DNA of 49,413 nucleotides from an uncultured Ruminiclostridium sp. (GTDB taxonomy: Bacteria > Bacillota > Clostridia > Oscillospirales > Ruminococcaceae): positions 1-49,413 of the forward strand of contig CANRII010000005.1 in NCBI GenBank assembly GCA_947630685.1, read 5' to 3'. The notes below the pieces were generated by a model that was not told where the DNA came from, did no database searches, and saw nothing but the letters and a program-made list of their open reading frames with translations. Position 1 is the first letter of the stretch. Every line of letters begins with the position of its first letter. The translations under genes and the position numbers were made by a program. Of the stretch, positions 1 through 9,480 are shown in pieces.

Positions 1-1269
1 GACGACTGGGTAACGATAGACGACGCGGCCGCTCCATCCCCGTCAAAGCCGGTGGAATATGACAACGAGCGTGTGGATCACACCATAGAGGAAGCTGCCG
101 AAATAATAAACAAAATAGATAATTTTACCGCCGCAAAAGACCTTATCGTCGACCTGCCGAGCCATATCGATCGCCTTTCCTACTATACGGAAAGACGTAT
201 CGGAAGCAACGGCTTTCCGCCTATCGCCGAACAGGTAAAACAATTTATGAGCCTGTACCGCTTTTTTGCCCCGGATAAAGAATTTTATCCGGAATATTTT
301 TACTCGCGCGGAATAAAGCAGAACGACGACAGCTTGACTCCGATATACGTCCCTTTTTACATGAATTATCAGGAGCTTATAAACGACAAGGTCTTTGATG
401 AAAAATGGGACGTTCGGTATATCTATGATTATACCAAGAGCGAAGACCTTGCCGACTATGAAAAGCCGTTTTACGACGACACTTTTTTCTTAATGAAGCA
501 GCGAGAGCCTAAAGACGGGTATGTTCATTTATCATGCTCCTACCCTTACGGCGGTTCATATCTTTTATTTGATTTCGGCGTGATAAATAAAACTCTCCGC
601 GATATCGGCATAAGCAACATATCCGAAGCGGAGTATGTCGGCGTATTTGAGCCGGACAGCGAGGAAAGCTATCAGCTGCTGGATAAAAAGATGACGATAA
701 AAGACGCGGTAAAGGTATATGAAGATTATATCAATTCTATCCCGTCGCTTTTTGAGCCGGTTTTCAATATCAGAGTTAAAGACGTTCAGGTCTATAAGGC
801 CGGTGGCGAGCTGTATTTTTATAATTTTATCGCTGTAAGAGAATATGAAGGAATAAAATATGACAACCTCGGCGAAGCGGGCGACGTGGTAGGCGGAGAT
901 GATTTCCACTCGGAATACATTTTAGGATATATGATACAAAGCGATAGGGTAGATCATTTCTACGGCAGCTACGCGCGCGCTATGGAAATAACAGACAAGA
1001 CCGAACGAACGGATATCATTTCTTTTGACGAGGCGGCGCAGGAGATAAGCGACCGACTTTCCGACCATGTCGAATTTGAGATAACTGAGGTAAGAATTGT
1101 CTACTCTAACAGAGCGGATCTGCCCTCGGATAACTGGTATGACAGAATTGTAACTCCCTGCTATAAAATAGTAGCGCATAATCTCAATGACGACCGGTAT
1201 TATTTCTGCTACTTAAACGCGTGCGACAAGAGCGATTTCAGATATTATTCCGCTTCGTATCATCAATAA
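1..1269 (+). CDS. Lipoprotein-like secreted protein, 5'-truncated by window edge; paralog of the next gene
   Basis: Frame is open to base 1 (DDWVTIDDAAAPSPSKPVEYDNERVDHTIEEA...); same order of motifs as 1410..2903 (PVEYDN/PVEFDN, EAAEIINKID/EVKNIINGFD, LGYMIQSD/LGYMVRSD, RIVTPCYKIVAHNLNDDRYYF/RIVTHNINDDGYYF). Confidence 0.8.
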   Translation, partial: DDWVTIDDAAAPSPSKPVEYDNERVDHTIEEAAEIINKIDNFTAAKDLIVDLPSHIDRLSYYTERRIGSNGFPPIAEQVKQFMSLYRFFAPDKEFYPEYFYSRGIKQNDDSLTPIYVPFYMNYQELINDKVFDEKWDVRYIYDYTKSEDLADYEKPFYDDTFFLMKQREPKDGYVHLSCSYPYGGSYLLFDFGVINKTLRDIGISNISEAEYVGVFEPDSEESYQLLDKKMTIKDAVKVYEDYINSIPSLFEPVFNIRVKDVQVYKAGGELYFYNFIAVREYEGIKYDNLGEAGDVVGGDDFHSEYILGYMIQSDRVDHFYGSYARAMEITDKTERTDIISFDEAAQEISDRLSDHVEFEITEVRIVYSNRADLPSDNWYDRIVTPCYKIVAHNLNDDRYYFCYLNACDKSDFRYYSASYHQ

Positions 1270-1309
1270 TTTCTAAAATACAAAAGTATAAAATCGATCG
1301 TAAAATCTA

Positions 1310-1338
1310 TTGACATTTTGTTTGTGATGATGTATGTT
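1310..1338 (+). promoter_or_regulatory. Putative sigma-A promoter (TTGACA, 17 bp, TATGTT)
   Basis: TTGACA at 1310-1315, TATGTT at 1333-1338, upstream of the 1410 CDS. Confidence 0.5.
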
Positions 1339-1409
1339 TATTATAACAGAATACAACAAATGGTAACTGCGATCTTTGCAGAAAAAGATAAAATTAAGGA
1401 GGAAAAAAT

Positions 1410-2903
1410 ATGAAAAAACTCATCGCACTATTTCTGATATCCGCACTCCTCACCGGCTGTGCAAATCTTAAAGGCACGGAATCGCCGGCAGAGTCCTCTT
1501 CACCCGCTCCGGCTGAATCGATAAGCGATACGGAAGAAAGCAGCGAACCGATGACCGAGCAGGCGGATCTGCCTTACGCAACCTTGCCGGTCGCAACAGA
1601 GCCCGTTGTACCCGAAAACGGGGATTGGCCTACCATAGACGATGTGACCGAGCCTCTCGAGCCGTCCGGTCCTGTTGAATTTGACAATAACAGAGAGGAT
1701 TACACCCTTGAAGAGGTCAAAAATATCATAAACGGCTTTGACAGATTTTCCGCCTCCGAAAACATTTTCACCGATGTCCCTAGGCATATCGACCATATAA
1801 AAGAACGCACCGAGGGCATGGTCGATGATATGCTTGAAACCTCCATGTACGACCAGTATGTGTATTTCCTTAAGACGTTCAAGTATATTTTCGGGGATGA
1901 TACGCCGTTTTATCCGGAATATCTGTACGTCAGAGGCGGTTTTACCGACAGCGATGAATTATTTGAACCTTTCTACACTTATTACGACGATTTCATCAGC
2001 GGGAAAAAGGTGAATAAAGCCTTTAACGTGAGATTTGCCTATACCGATAATGCGGATACGGACAAAGATGATGAAGTCTTTTTAATGACGATCCACCCCA
2101 TAGGCGCCTGCGATACACGTTTTGACAGGGGAGTATTGGCTAAGATAATATATGATAATAAGCTAATGCACGAAACATATGATGAAGGTTATACCGCCGC
2201 TAAAACCATATTTACCGGTACGGACAAAACCAGTTACGGGAAGTATATAGGAACGTATCTGCCGGACAGCGAAAAAAGCTACAAGCTGTTGGACAAGGAA
2301 ACGAAGATAAAGGACGCGGTGAAGGTGTTTGAGGATTATATGAATTCTCTTCCGACTATGCACCAGCCTATGTATAATATCCGCGTAGTCAAAGTATCCG
2401 TGTATAAATTCGATGTTGATGACGGTCTGTATGTGTATTATTTCGACTGCGCGAGGGAATATGACAATATTCTTTTTGACAGCTTTGGATATGCTCAGCA
2501 GATGATAGGCGGAGATGATTTTCTTTCCGACTACAACTTAGGCTATATGGTGCGCAGCGACGAGGTGGATTTTGCCGACGGAAATTATATCCGGTTTATG
2601 AAGACCTATGAAGAACAGCAATATGACGACGTAATTTCCTTTGAAGAGGCTATGCAGATATTAGACGAAAGGCTCACAAAGCACGTTGAATTTGAGGTAG
2701 AGGAAGCAAGGCTGGTATACGCGTATACCGAGGAATTTGTAGACGATCTGCCCAGATACCATTGCAAGGTGTATTGGAGAATAGTAACGCATAATATCAA
2801 CGATGATGGTTATTATTTCTATTACCAAAACGCACGGGATAAAGATAACCTGAGATATTTCTCGTCAAACAGCTACGGCGGTCAAGTCACAATGCTGCAA
2901 TAG
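1410..2903 (+). CDS. Secreted lipoprotein, unknown function, tandem paralog of the preceding gene
   Basis: MKKLIALFLISALLTGC lipobox; RBS ggagg upstream; Pro/Glu/Ser-rich linker. Confidence 0.85.
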   Translation: MKKLIALFLISALLTGCANLKGTESPAESSSPAPAESISDTEESSEPMTEQADLPYATLPVATEPVVPENGDWPTIDDVTEPLEPSGPVEFDNNREDYTLEEVKNIINGFDRFSASENIFTDVPRHIDHIKERTEGMVDDMLETSMYDQYVYFLKTFKYIFGDDTPFYPEYLYVRGGFTDSDELFEPFYTYYDDFISGKKVNKAFNVRFAYTDNADTDKDDEVFLMTIHPIGACDTRFDRGVLAKIIYDNKLMHETYDEGYTAAKTIFTGTDKTSYGKYIGTYLPDSEKSYKLLDKETKIKDAVKVFEDYMNSLPTMHQPMYNIRVVKVSVYKFDVDDGLYVYYFDCAREYDNILFDSFGYAQQMIGGDDFLSDYNLGYMVRSDEVDFADGNYIRFMKTYEEQQYDDVISFEEAMQILDERLTKHVEFEVEEARLVYAYTEEFVDDLPRYHCKVYWRIVTHNINDDGYYFYYQNARDKDNLRYFSSNSYGGQVTMLQ

Positions 2904-2940
2904 TCATACGGGGAATTTATATAAACAGTGAGGTGAATTT

Positions 2941-3840
2941 ATGCTGCGGCTCATTTCATCAAATTTCAAAAAATGCTTTACCGACATTACATTTTATATG
3001 TGTATAGTGTTGGTATTCGGGCTGTGCTTTACCGCGACGGTCATTTCCGACCCGATCACCGAGGACCCGCTGACGGTGTTGGATATTATAATAAGAAACG
3101 ACAGTCAGCTGGTACTGGATAACGTGCAGCTCAACGCTTTCGAGATATTCAAAGCGGGCGGGACGGGAAATTGGCTTGTGATGTTTTTGCCGATAATCGT
3201 CAGCTTTTCCTTTGCGAAAAGGTTTTGCGACAGCCGCGAGAGCAGGTTTATCCGACTGGAAACGATACGCCTGTCAAGGCTTAGCTACAACCTCGGCACA
3301 TTGATAAGCGCGGTGCTTTTAAGCGGTCTGGCGGTGGTGATAGGGTATTTATTGTACGGCATTTATACCGCGGCGGTATTCCCCGACCTGTCCTATTATC
3401 CGGACATGGCGGAGCTTTACAACTTTGGCGATCAGCTTTTGCCGCCGTTTGATCTGCTCTACGGTTTAATAGGAATGCCGGCGGCATACCTGGCGGGACT
3501 GCTCGGAATGTTTTTATATGCGTCGCTGGCGGTACTGCCCGCGGTGCTTGCCGCGTCTGTTATGAGAAATCAGTATCTGATAATCTGCCTGCCGTTTTTC
3601 GCAAGCTATCTTATGACGATAATCTGTCAGCGGCTGTGGGGTATCATTATCGCAGACGTCAACAACAGTATGCCGTACCTCAGCACGATAGCGACGGCGA
3701 TACATCCCGCGGCGCTTTTGAATATATTTATTTATAAAGATACGGCGCTGCCGACCGTGATATATAACGTAGTGCTTGCCGCGGGCGCTGTAACGTTATT
3801 TATAATAGCCATGAACAGGAGGTTGGATAAAGGTGAGTAG
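2941..3840 (+). CDS. ABC transporter permease-like membrane protein
   Basis: Multiple hydrophobic helices; overlaps the next permease and lies upstream of an ABC ATPase. Confidence 0.75.
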   Translation: MLRLISSNFKKCFTDITFYMCIVLVFGLCFTATVISDPITEDPLTVLDIIIRNDSQLVLDNVQLNAFEIFKAGGTGNWLVMFLPIIVSFSFAKRFCDSRESRFIRLETIRLSRLSYNLGTLISAVLLSGLAVVIGYLLYGIYTAAVFPDLSYYPDMAELYNFGDQLLPPFDLLYGLIGMPAAYLAGLLGMFLYASLAVLPAVLAASVMRNQYLIICLPFFASYLMTIICQRLWGIIIADVNNSMPYLSTIATAIHPAALLNIFIYKDTALPTVIYNVVLAAGAVTLFIIAMNRRLDKGE

Positions 3841-4699
3841 GAATATTTCGACCGTGTGGTTCGTGGCAAGGAGCGAATACGTCCGCTGGGTGACAAATCC
3901 GCGCATGATAATCGTGCTTATCCTGCTGATAATAATAAACACATTAGTTACCGACCCTTTATCGGCACGCGCTGATAAGTTCGGCGCGCCGATGAATTTA
4001 TTTGAGCCGTTTATCGCGGTGACAAATTCGCCGATACTGCTGTTGCTCATCCCGTCGGTGTTCTTTGTACTTATGAGCGATTTTCCCGCCTCGTCGGAGA
4101 ATATGTTTTTCTTAATAAACCGCACCGGCAAAATAAACTGGATGATAGGGCAGCTGTTGTTTGCGTTTATGGCGGCGGTGAGCTTCATGGCGGTGATATT
4201 TATAGGCACGCTGCCGACGGTTATGACTAAAGATTTCTTTATCGGCACGGATTGGAGCGACGTTACAAGGCTGTATCTTTCGCACTTTCCGAAAGAGTAC
4301 GACTCGTTCGTATCGCAATTGTTACCGCCGAATCTTTACAATCAGATGTACCTTAGCGAAACCTTGGTGCATACCTGTCTTATGCTTTTATTGTATCTGT
4401 TTTCGATATGCTCTATGCTGTTCGTTTTCAAAATGCTGAAAATGAAAACGTTGGGATTACTTACCAGCGCGGCGATACTTGCGGCGGGAGTTACCGCCTT
4501 TACCGCGAACAGCGTTTTAATGTGGATATTCCCCTCCGCAAATATGGTGGTGTGGGTGCATTTTCAAGAGATACTCGCGGCGCAGGTGTTCCCGCTTTGG
4601 GCGTCATATCTGTATTTTGCGGTGTTTATCGCCGTTATGATGATATTAGGTGCGTTAGCGCTGAAAAAAGTTAATTTTTACAGTACGGAGGAAAGATAA
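3833..4699 (+). CDS. ABC transporter permease-like membrane protein (second subunit)
   Basis: Multiple TM helices; translationally coupled to both neighbours. Confidence 0.75.
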   Translation: MSRNISTVWFVARSEYVRWVTNPRMIIVLILLIIINTLVTDPLSARADKFGAPMNLFEPFIAVTNSPILLLLIPSVFFVLMSDFPASSENMFFLINRTGKINWMIGQLLFAFMAAVSFMAVIFIGTLPTVMTKDFFIGTDWSDVTRLYLSHFPKEYDSFVSQLLPPNLYNQMYLSETLVHTCLMLLLYLFSICSMLFVFKMLKMKTLGLLTSAAILAAGVTAFTANSVLMWIFPSANMVVWVHFQEILAAQVFPLWASYLYFAVFIAVMMILGALALKKVNFYSTEER

Positions 4700-5340
4700 T
4701 GGAAGCGATGATAACCGTAAGCGACCTTTCGCTTACTATCAAGAAAGCCGAGATACTAAAGCACATCAACGTTGAGTTTGAGCGCGGGAAGATACACGGT
4801 CTTATCGGGCGAAACGGCAGCGGCAAGACTATGCTTATGAAGTGCATATGCGGCTTTGTCCACCCCACCGCCGGAGAGGTGACGGTAGCGGGCAAAAGGA
4901 TCGGCAAGGACCGCGATTTTCCCGACAGCATAGGGATAATAATAGAAACGCCGGGATTTATCCCGTACTACAGCGGCTACCGCAATCTGAAGCTGCTTGC
5001 CTCGCTTAATAATAAGATAGGCGAAGAGCAGATAAAGGAAAGTATGGTGCGGGTGGGACTTGACCCCAAGTTAAAACTGCCGGTACGCAAGTACTCGCTC
5101 GGCATGCGGCAGCGGCTAGGTCTTGCGCAGGCGATAATGGAAGATCCCGACCTGCTGGTGCTGGACGAGCCGATGAACGGGCTTGATAAAGAGGGCGTGG
5201 CGGATATGAGGCAGTACCTGCTCGGTCTTAAGGAACAGGGCAAAACTATCCTTATCGCCTCGCATACGTCGGGGGATATCGACGTTCTGTGCGATACGGT
5301 GAACGAGATGGATAAAGGGGTCATGAGTAATATAAAATGA
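4699..5340 (+). CDS. ABC transporter ATP-binding protein
   Basis: Walker A GRNGSGKT, signature YSLGMRQRLGLAQA, Walker B LLVLDEPMNGLD. Confidence 0.95.
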   Translation: MEAMITVSDLSLTIKKAEILKHINVEFERGKIHGLIGRNGSGKTMLMKCICGFVHPTAGEVTVAGKRIGKDRDFPDSIGIIIETPGFIPYYSGYRNLKLLASLNNKIGEEQIKESMVRVGLDPKLKLPVRKYSLGMRQRLGLAQAIMEDPDLLVLDEPMNGLDKEGVADMRQYLLGLKEQGKTILIASHTSGDIDVLCDTVNEMDKGVMSNIK

Positions 5341-5891
5341 GGGCGGATGACCTATTTATGCCACACTTACAAAAAGGGGCGATATTATGTTTTTGCTGAA
5401 CGTTGAATTGTGCTTTGAGCTACAGTTGCACACTTTAAGCGTAATATAGAAAGGAGCCTTTGTGTCACTCGGAGTTAAAGAACGTGTAAGATAATTTGCA
5501 AATAAAGTATGCAGTTGCAAATGAGCCAAACGGTTCATTAACATCGATATTTATGTAAATAGCGTAGAATCGGTTCGCGCTTGAAGGTAATGTAATCTGA
5601 AAGTCTTGATAGGAGTAACCGGAGAGCAAGATATTCTAAATCTCTCACTAACAGAAATAAAATTTGACTTATACTCCAAAAAAGAACCGGCGATAGCGTT
5701 TATTTTAATCTCAATGTGCCATATTCAATAAGTTTGTTGATATAAAACCTACGCGTAGGATTTAACCGTTGCAGCGAAGACTCGGTTTGCCGAGCTATTG
5801 TTTGTACACACATCATAATTAAACCCATCATATATTTTGTAGCATACTCTCGTATGTTTTATAGACTGATTTTTTTTTGGGGGGTGAAAGA

Positions 5892-8627
5892 ATGGACGCA
5901 CACAAACAATTGTTAATTGCAAACGGAGAAGATAAAACAGATTCTGTTGAGTCATATCGTTTTGAGCGTGGAAAATGTCGAATCAAATATTATAATTTTA
6001 GTAAAATTTATAGTTATAACGCAAGTAATATTCAAATTCTTAATCTTCAGAGAAAAATCGACCCACAAAGTACAATTGTAGTTGTGAAAGGCAGACAAAT
6101 TGTTGGGATCAAAGAAATTCTTGATTTCGGAAAATTTTACCGTATTGTTAAAAAAGATAAAAGGGATATATCGTATCGCCACAATGAAATTCAGCTTATA
6201 AATAATTGCTTAAGTGACAAAAGAGTCGGTAATCTTTTTGATTATTTCAGAGAAACGGCTGCAACAGTCAGCCTTATAACAGACAAAGGGATCAATATTT
6301 TAAATCGGCAGTATCAAAAGGTCACTTCTGTCCGGGATGATACTGTGTTGGCAAGTTATTTGGATACGACGAAAGAAGCTCAACCTCGTAAACCACAATC
6401 TTTACTGATTTATCCATTTGGACTAAATCAAAGCCAGAAACAGGCGGTGGAAAACGCTTTCTCTTCACAGATAAGTATTATTCAAGGTCCTCCCGGGACA
6501 GGTAAGACACAAACGATCCTGAATATTATTGCAAATGCAGTTTTGAACAATAAAACTGTGGCTGTCGTTTCCAATAATAATTCGGCAACTTTGAATGTGG
6601 CTGAGAAGTTGGAGAAAAAGGGATTATCGTTTATAGCGGCGTTTCTTGGCAGTTCGGAAAATAAAAAGCGTTTTTTGGCCGAGCAATGTAGTCAATACCC
6701 TGATATTAGTGAGTGGGTGTTGGAACCTGAACTGGAAAGAGAACTTTCGGAAGCTGTGGGGTACTTATCAGCAGAACTAAATGAGATGCTGAACAGAAAA
6801 AACCGTATTGCTGAAATCAAACAGGAATTACTGGAATTGCAGCCGGAACAATATTATTTTAATGAGTACTATTCTGCCTTTGAAGGGATTCCAGAAAGCG
6901 AAGTAACAGGACTGTCGTCCCAAAAAATTCTATCTTTACGGTTGGAGTATGAGCGGCATTTTGAAGAAGAAAACAAACTGGGATTGTTAAAAAAACTATA
7001 CATCATCTTTCGGTTTAACCGTTTTGCATTAAATCTTTTTGACTGCTTGCCGGAATTAGTGATACCATATTTACAAAACCAGTTCTACATTACTAAAAAA
7101 GCTGAACTTTATGCGGAACAAGAGATACTGGAAAGAGAACTGGCCAATTATTCTTTTGACGCCAAAATGGAGGAGCTATCCCAAAAATCACTGAAATTGT
7201 TTAGAGCTAAGTTGGCAAAACGCTATCCTTGGCATAGCGGTCGTCAGAGATTTGAAATGAACGACTTACGGGGTAATTCCGAGGTCTTTAACCAAGAGTA
7301 TCCTGTTATATTGAGTACTACATATTCTATCAAAGAAACTCTAAGTGTTGAGCATATTTATGATTATCTTATTATAGATGAAGCAACCCAGGTCGATTTG
7401 GCAACAGGTGTTTTGGCTTTTTCATGCGCCAAAAATATTGTTATTGTAGGAGATTTAAAGCAACTACCAAATATTCCAAATAATAAAAAAACTCAGATTT
7501 TAGAAGAAATTTGGAACAAATATTCTTTTGATGAAATATACAATTTCACAAAGCAAAGCTTGTTATCCTCAGCAATAGCAAGATGGAACCGTGTTCCCTC
7601 TGTCATGCTGCGGGAACACTACCGCTGCCATCCTAAAATAATAGGATTTTGTAACCAAAAGTTTTATCAAAATCAGCTAATTATTATGACGAAGGATCAC
7701 GGCGAGGAAAACGTGCTTACCATGTATCGCACAACGGTCGGAAACCATGCAAGAGGGCACTTAAATCAGCGTCAAATAGACGTTATTAAAGAAGAAGTCT
7801 TACCGTTTTTAGAGCGCGAGGGATATAAAGATATCGGCATCATTACACCTTACCGTGACCAAGTAGAGGCTATCTCCAAGCAATTGGGGTCAAAATATGA
7901 AGTGGCAACAATTCACAAATTTCAGGGGCGCGAGAAAGAAGCAATTATTTTGACAACTGTGGATAATGTGATAGGAGAATTCGTGGATGACCCCAATATG
8001 TTGAACGTAGCTGTTTCCAGAGCTATCAAGGCTCTCGTTGTTGTCACATCAAAAAATCCAAAAAACGATAAAACAAGCTACGGTGACTTAGCTCGTTATA
8101 TTAAATATAATAACTGCGAAATTGTTGACAGCTCTGTTTTCTCGATATTTGATTTGCTATACAAGGAATATGCTCAGCAGAGGCAGGAGTACTTACGAAA
8201 ACACAGACGTGTGTCTGAACATGACTCGGAGAACTTGCTTTACACGGTTATTGAAAATATTTTGAAAAAGGAGACATTCCAAAACATCGGATGTGCCGTT
8301 CATGTGCCGTTGGCAGCTTTAGTCAGGAACTATGATATTTTGAATGAAGAAGAAAAAAAATATGCCCGGAACCATTTAACACATACGGACTTTTTACTTT
8401 TTAACAAGATGGACAAATCACCTATAATGGCTATTGAATTGGACGGCGTTAAGTTTCACAAAAAAGGAAGTAAGCAGTCTAAGAGAGATCCTAAGAAGAA
8501 CAGCATTCTTGAAAAGTGTGGCATTCAATTGCTTCGTATACGCACAAATGAAAGCGGAGAATATAAACAGATCGAGTCAATGCTAAAAAACGCATTTGAA
8601 AAAATATTTGTCAAAGATCAATATTAA
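5892..8627 (+). CDS. UPF1/Dna2-like SF1 helicase with C-terminal DUF2726/Vsr-like nuclease domain
   Basis: QGPPGTGKTQTI Walker A, IDEATQVD motif II, GDLKQLPN, REHYRCHP, VSRA; C-terminal HTDFLLF..AIELDGVKFH resembling DUF2726; ATG at 5892 behind ggggggtg. Confidence 0.9.
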   Translation: MDAHKQLLIANGEDKTDSVESYRFERGKCRIKYYNFSKIYSYNASNIQILNLQRKIDPQSTIVVVKGRQIVGIKEILDFGKFYRIVKKDKRDISYRHNEIQLINNCLSDKRVGNLFDYFRETAATVSLITDKGINILNRQYQKVTSVRDDTVLASYLDTTKEAQPRKPQSLLIYPFGLNQSQKQAVENAFSSQISIIQGPPGTGKTQTILNIIANAVLNNKTVAVVSNNNSATLNVAEKLEKKGLSFIAAFLGSSENKKRFLAEQCSQYPDISEWVLEPELERELSEAVGYLSAELNEMLNRKNRIAEIKQELLELQPEQYYFNEYYSAFEGIPESEVTGLSSQKILSLRLEYERHFEEENKLGLLKKLYIIFRFNRFALNLFDCLPELVIPYLQNQFYITKKAELYAEQEILERELANYSFDAKMEELSQKSLKLFRAKLAKRYPWHSGRQRFEMNDLRGNSEVFNQEYPVILSTTYSIKETLSVEHIYDYLIIDEATQVDLATGVLAFSCAKNIVIVGDLKQLPNIPNNKKTQILEEIWNKYSFDEIYNFTKQSLLSSAIARWNRVPSVMLREHYRCHPKIIGFCNQKFYQNQLIIMTKDHGEENVLTMYRTTVGNHARGHLNQRQIDVIKEEVLPFLEREGYKDIGIITPYRDQVEAISKQLGSKYEVATIHKFQGREKEAIILTTVDNVIGEFVDDPNMLNVAVSRAIKALVVVTSKNPKNDKTSYGDLARYIKYNNCEIVDSSVFSIFDLLYKEYAQQRQEYLRKHRRVSEHDSENLLYTVIENILKKETFQNIGCAVHVPLAALVRNYDILNEEEKKYARNHLTHTDFLLFNKMDKSPIMAIELDGVKFHKKGSKQSKRDPKKNSILEKCGIQLLRIRTNESGEYKQIESMLKNAFEKIFVKDQY

Positions 8628-9365
8628 AATGATGCGAAATCGAATCTTGCCAAAATGCAGACGATTACGCATCGGATTCACTTAATATTACAAAATTTAG
8701 TTGTAGAATGGAAAAAATTTTCCGTGTATGTGCGCCGACTGTGCTAATAATTGCCATACTTCTGGCAATAGAACCGCTTGAACGATTTATTATTTCAATC
8801 AAAAAATTTGATTAAAATCGTGGCGTGCTATTAGACATTAGTAAAAACTTTATTTTCCTATTAATATCACAAGGTTATTAAAAGTGTACATTTTTCGCCT
8901 ATGCTAAGATTGTAATGAATCATTGGGAAATCATATCGCATAATTTAAACACCGAATCAATCGATCTTTTATCGACTCGTTTTGTAGACTTGATAACACT
9001 CGTATCAACTCTAAAACCTTATATGCTATGTTGATGTAATACCCCAATTCATTATTTTGACCAAGCCTCAATTGTTTCCAACTCGATATCTGCAGGGCCT
9101 TTGCCATTTTCCCCCCCACAGATACATTTTATCTGTGTTCGCAATATTCTCCGATCATAGATATAGCACTGTCAGATAAATAGGATTTATCTCAACTACA
9201 ATTGCAATGCCATTTTGATTTATTAATTCACAATACCTTAATTATGAATTTTTCGGAGCATAACATCCTTCAACTGGAGTTGCCTATTATTATATGTCAT
9301 CGAAGTTTCTATTGGCCATTTTTATTACTCAACTTTCATTGATAACTCTTTTACTTATTTGCCAT

Positions 9366-9433
9366 ACAATTCAGTTTTTCATTTTTACAACTCGGTTAAA
9401 AAGTATTGATTTTTTTAATGAACATAGTAAAAT
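9366..9433 (+). promoter_or_regulatory. Putative promoter with upstream direct-repeat operator
   Basis: ACAATTCAG (9366-9374), 12 nt, ACAACTCGG (9387-9395), then TTGATT (9406) and TAAAAT (9428); same layout as 11882-11950. Confidence 0.6.
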
Positions 9434-9480
9434 TTAGTTATGGATAAGCAACAATGCAACTATTTTACATGGAGGTTAAT

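Noticed and set aside
8752-8771. Small hairpin TTGCCA..TGGCAA after the helicase
   Set aside because: No T run and weak stem; insufficient to call a terminator or ncRNA.
8931-9119. 62-aa minus-strand ORF in the AT-rich gap
   Set aside because: No clear RBS or family features; chance ORF more likely.
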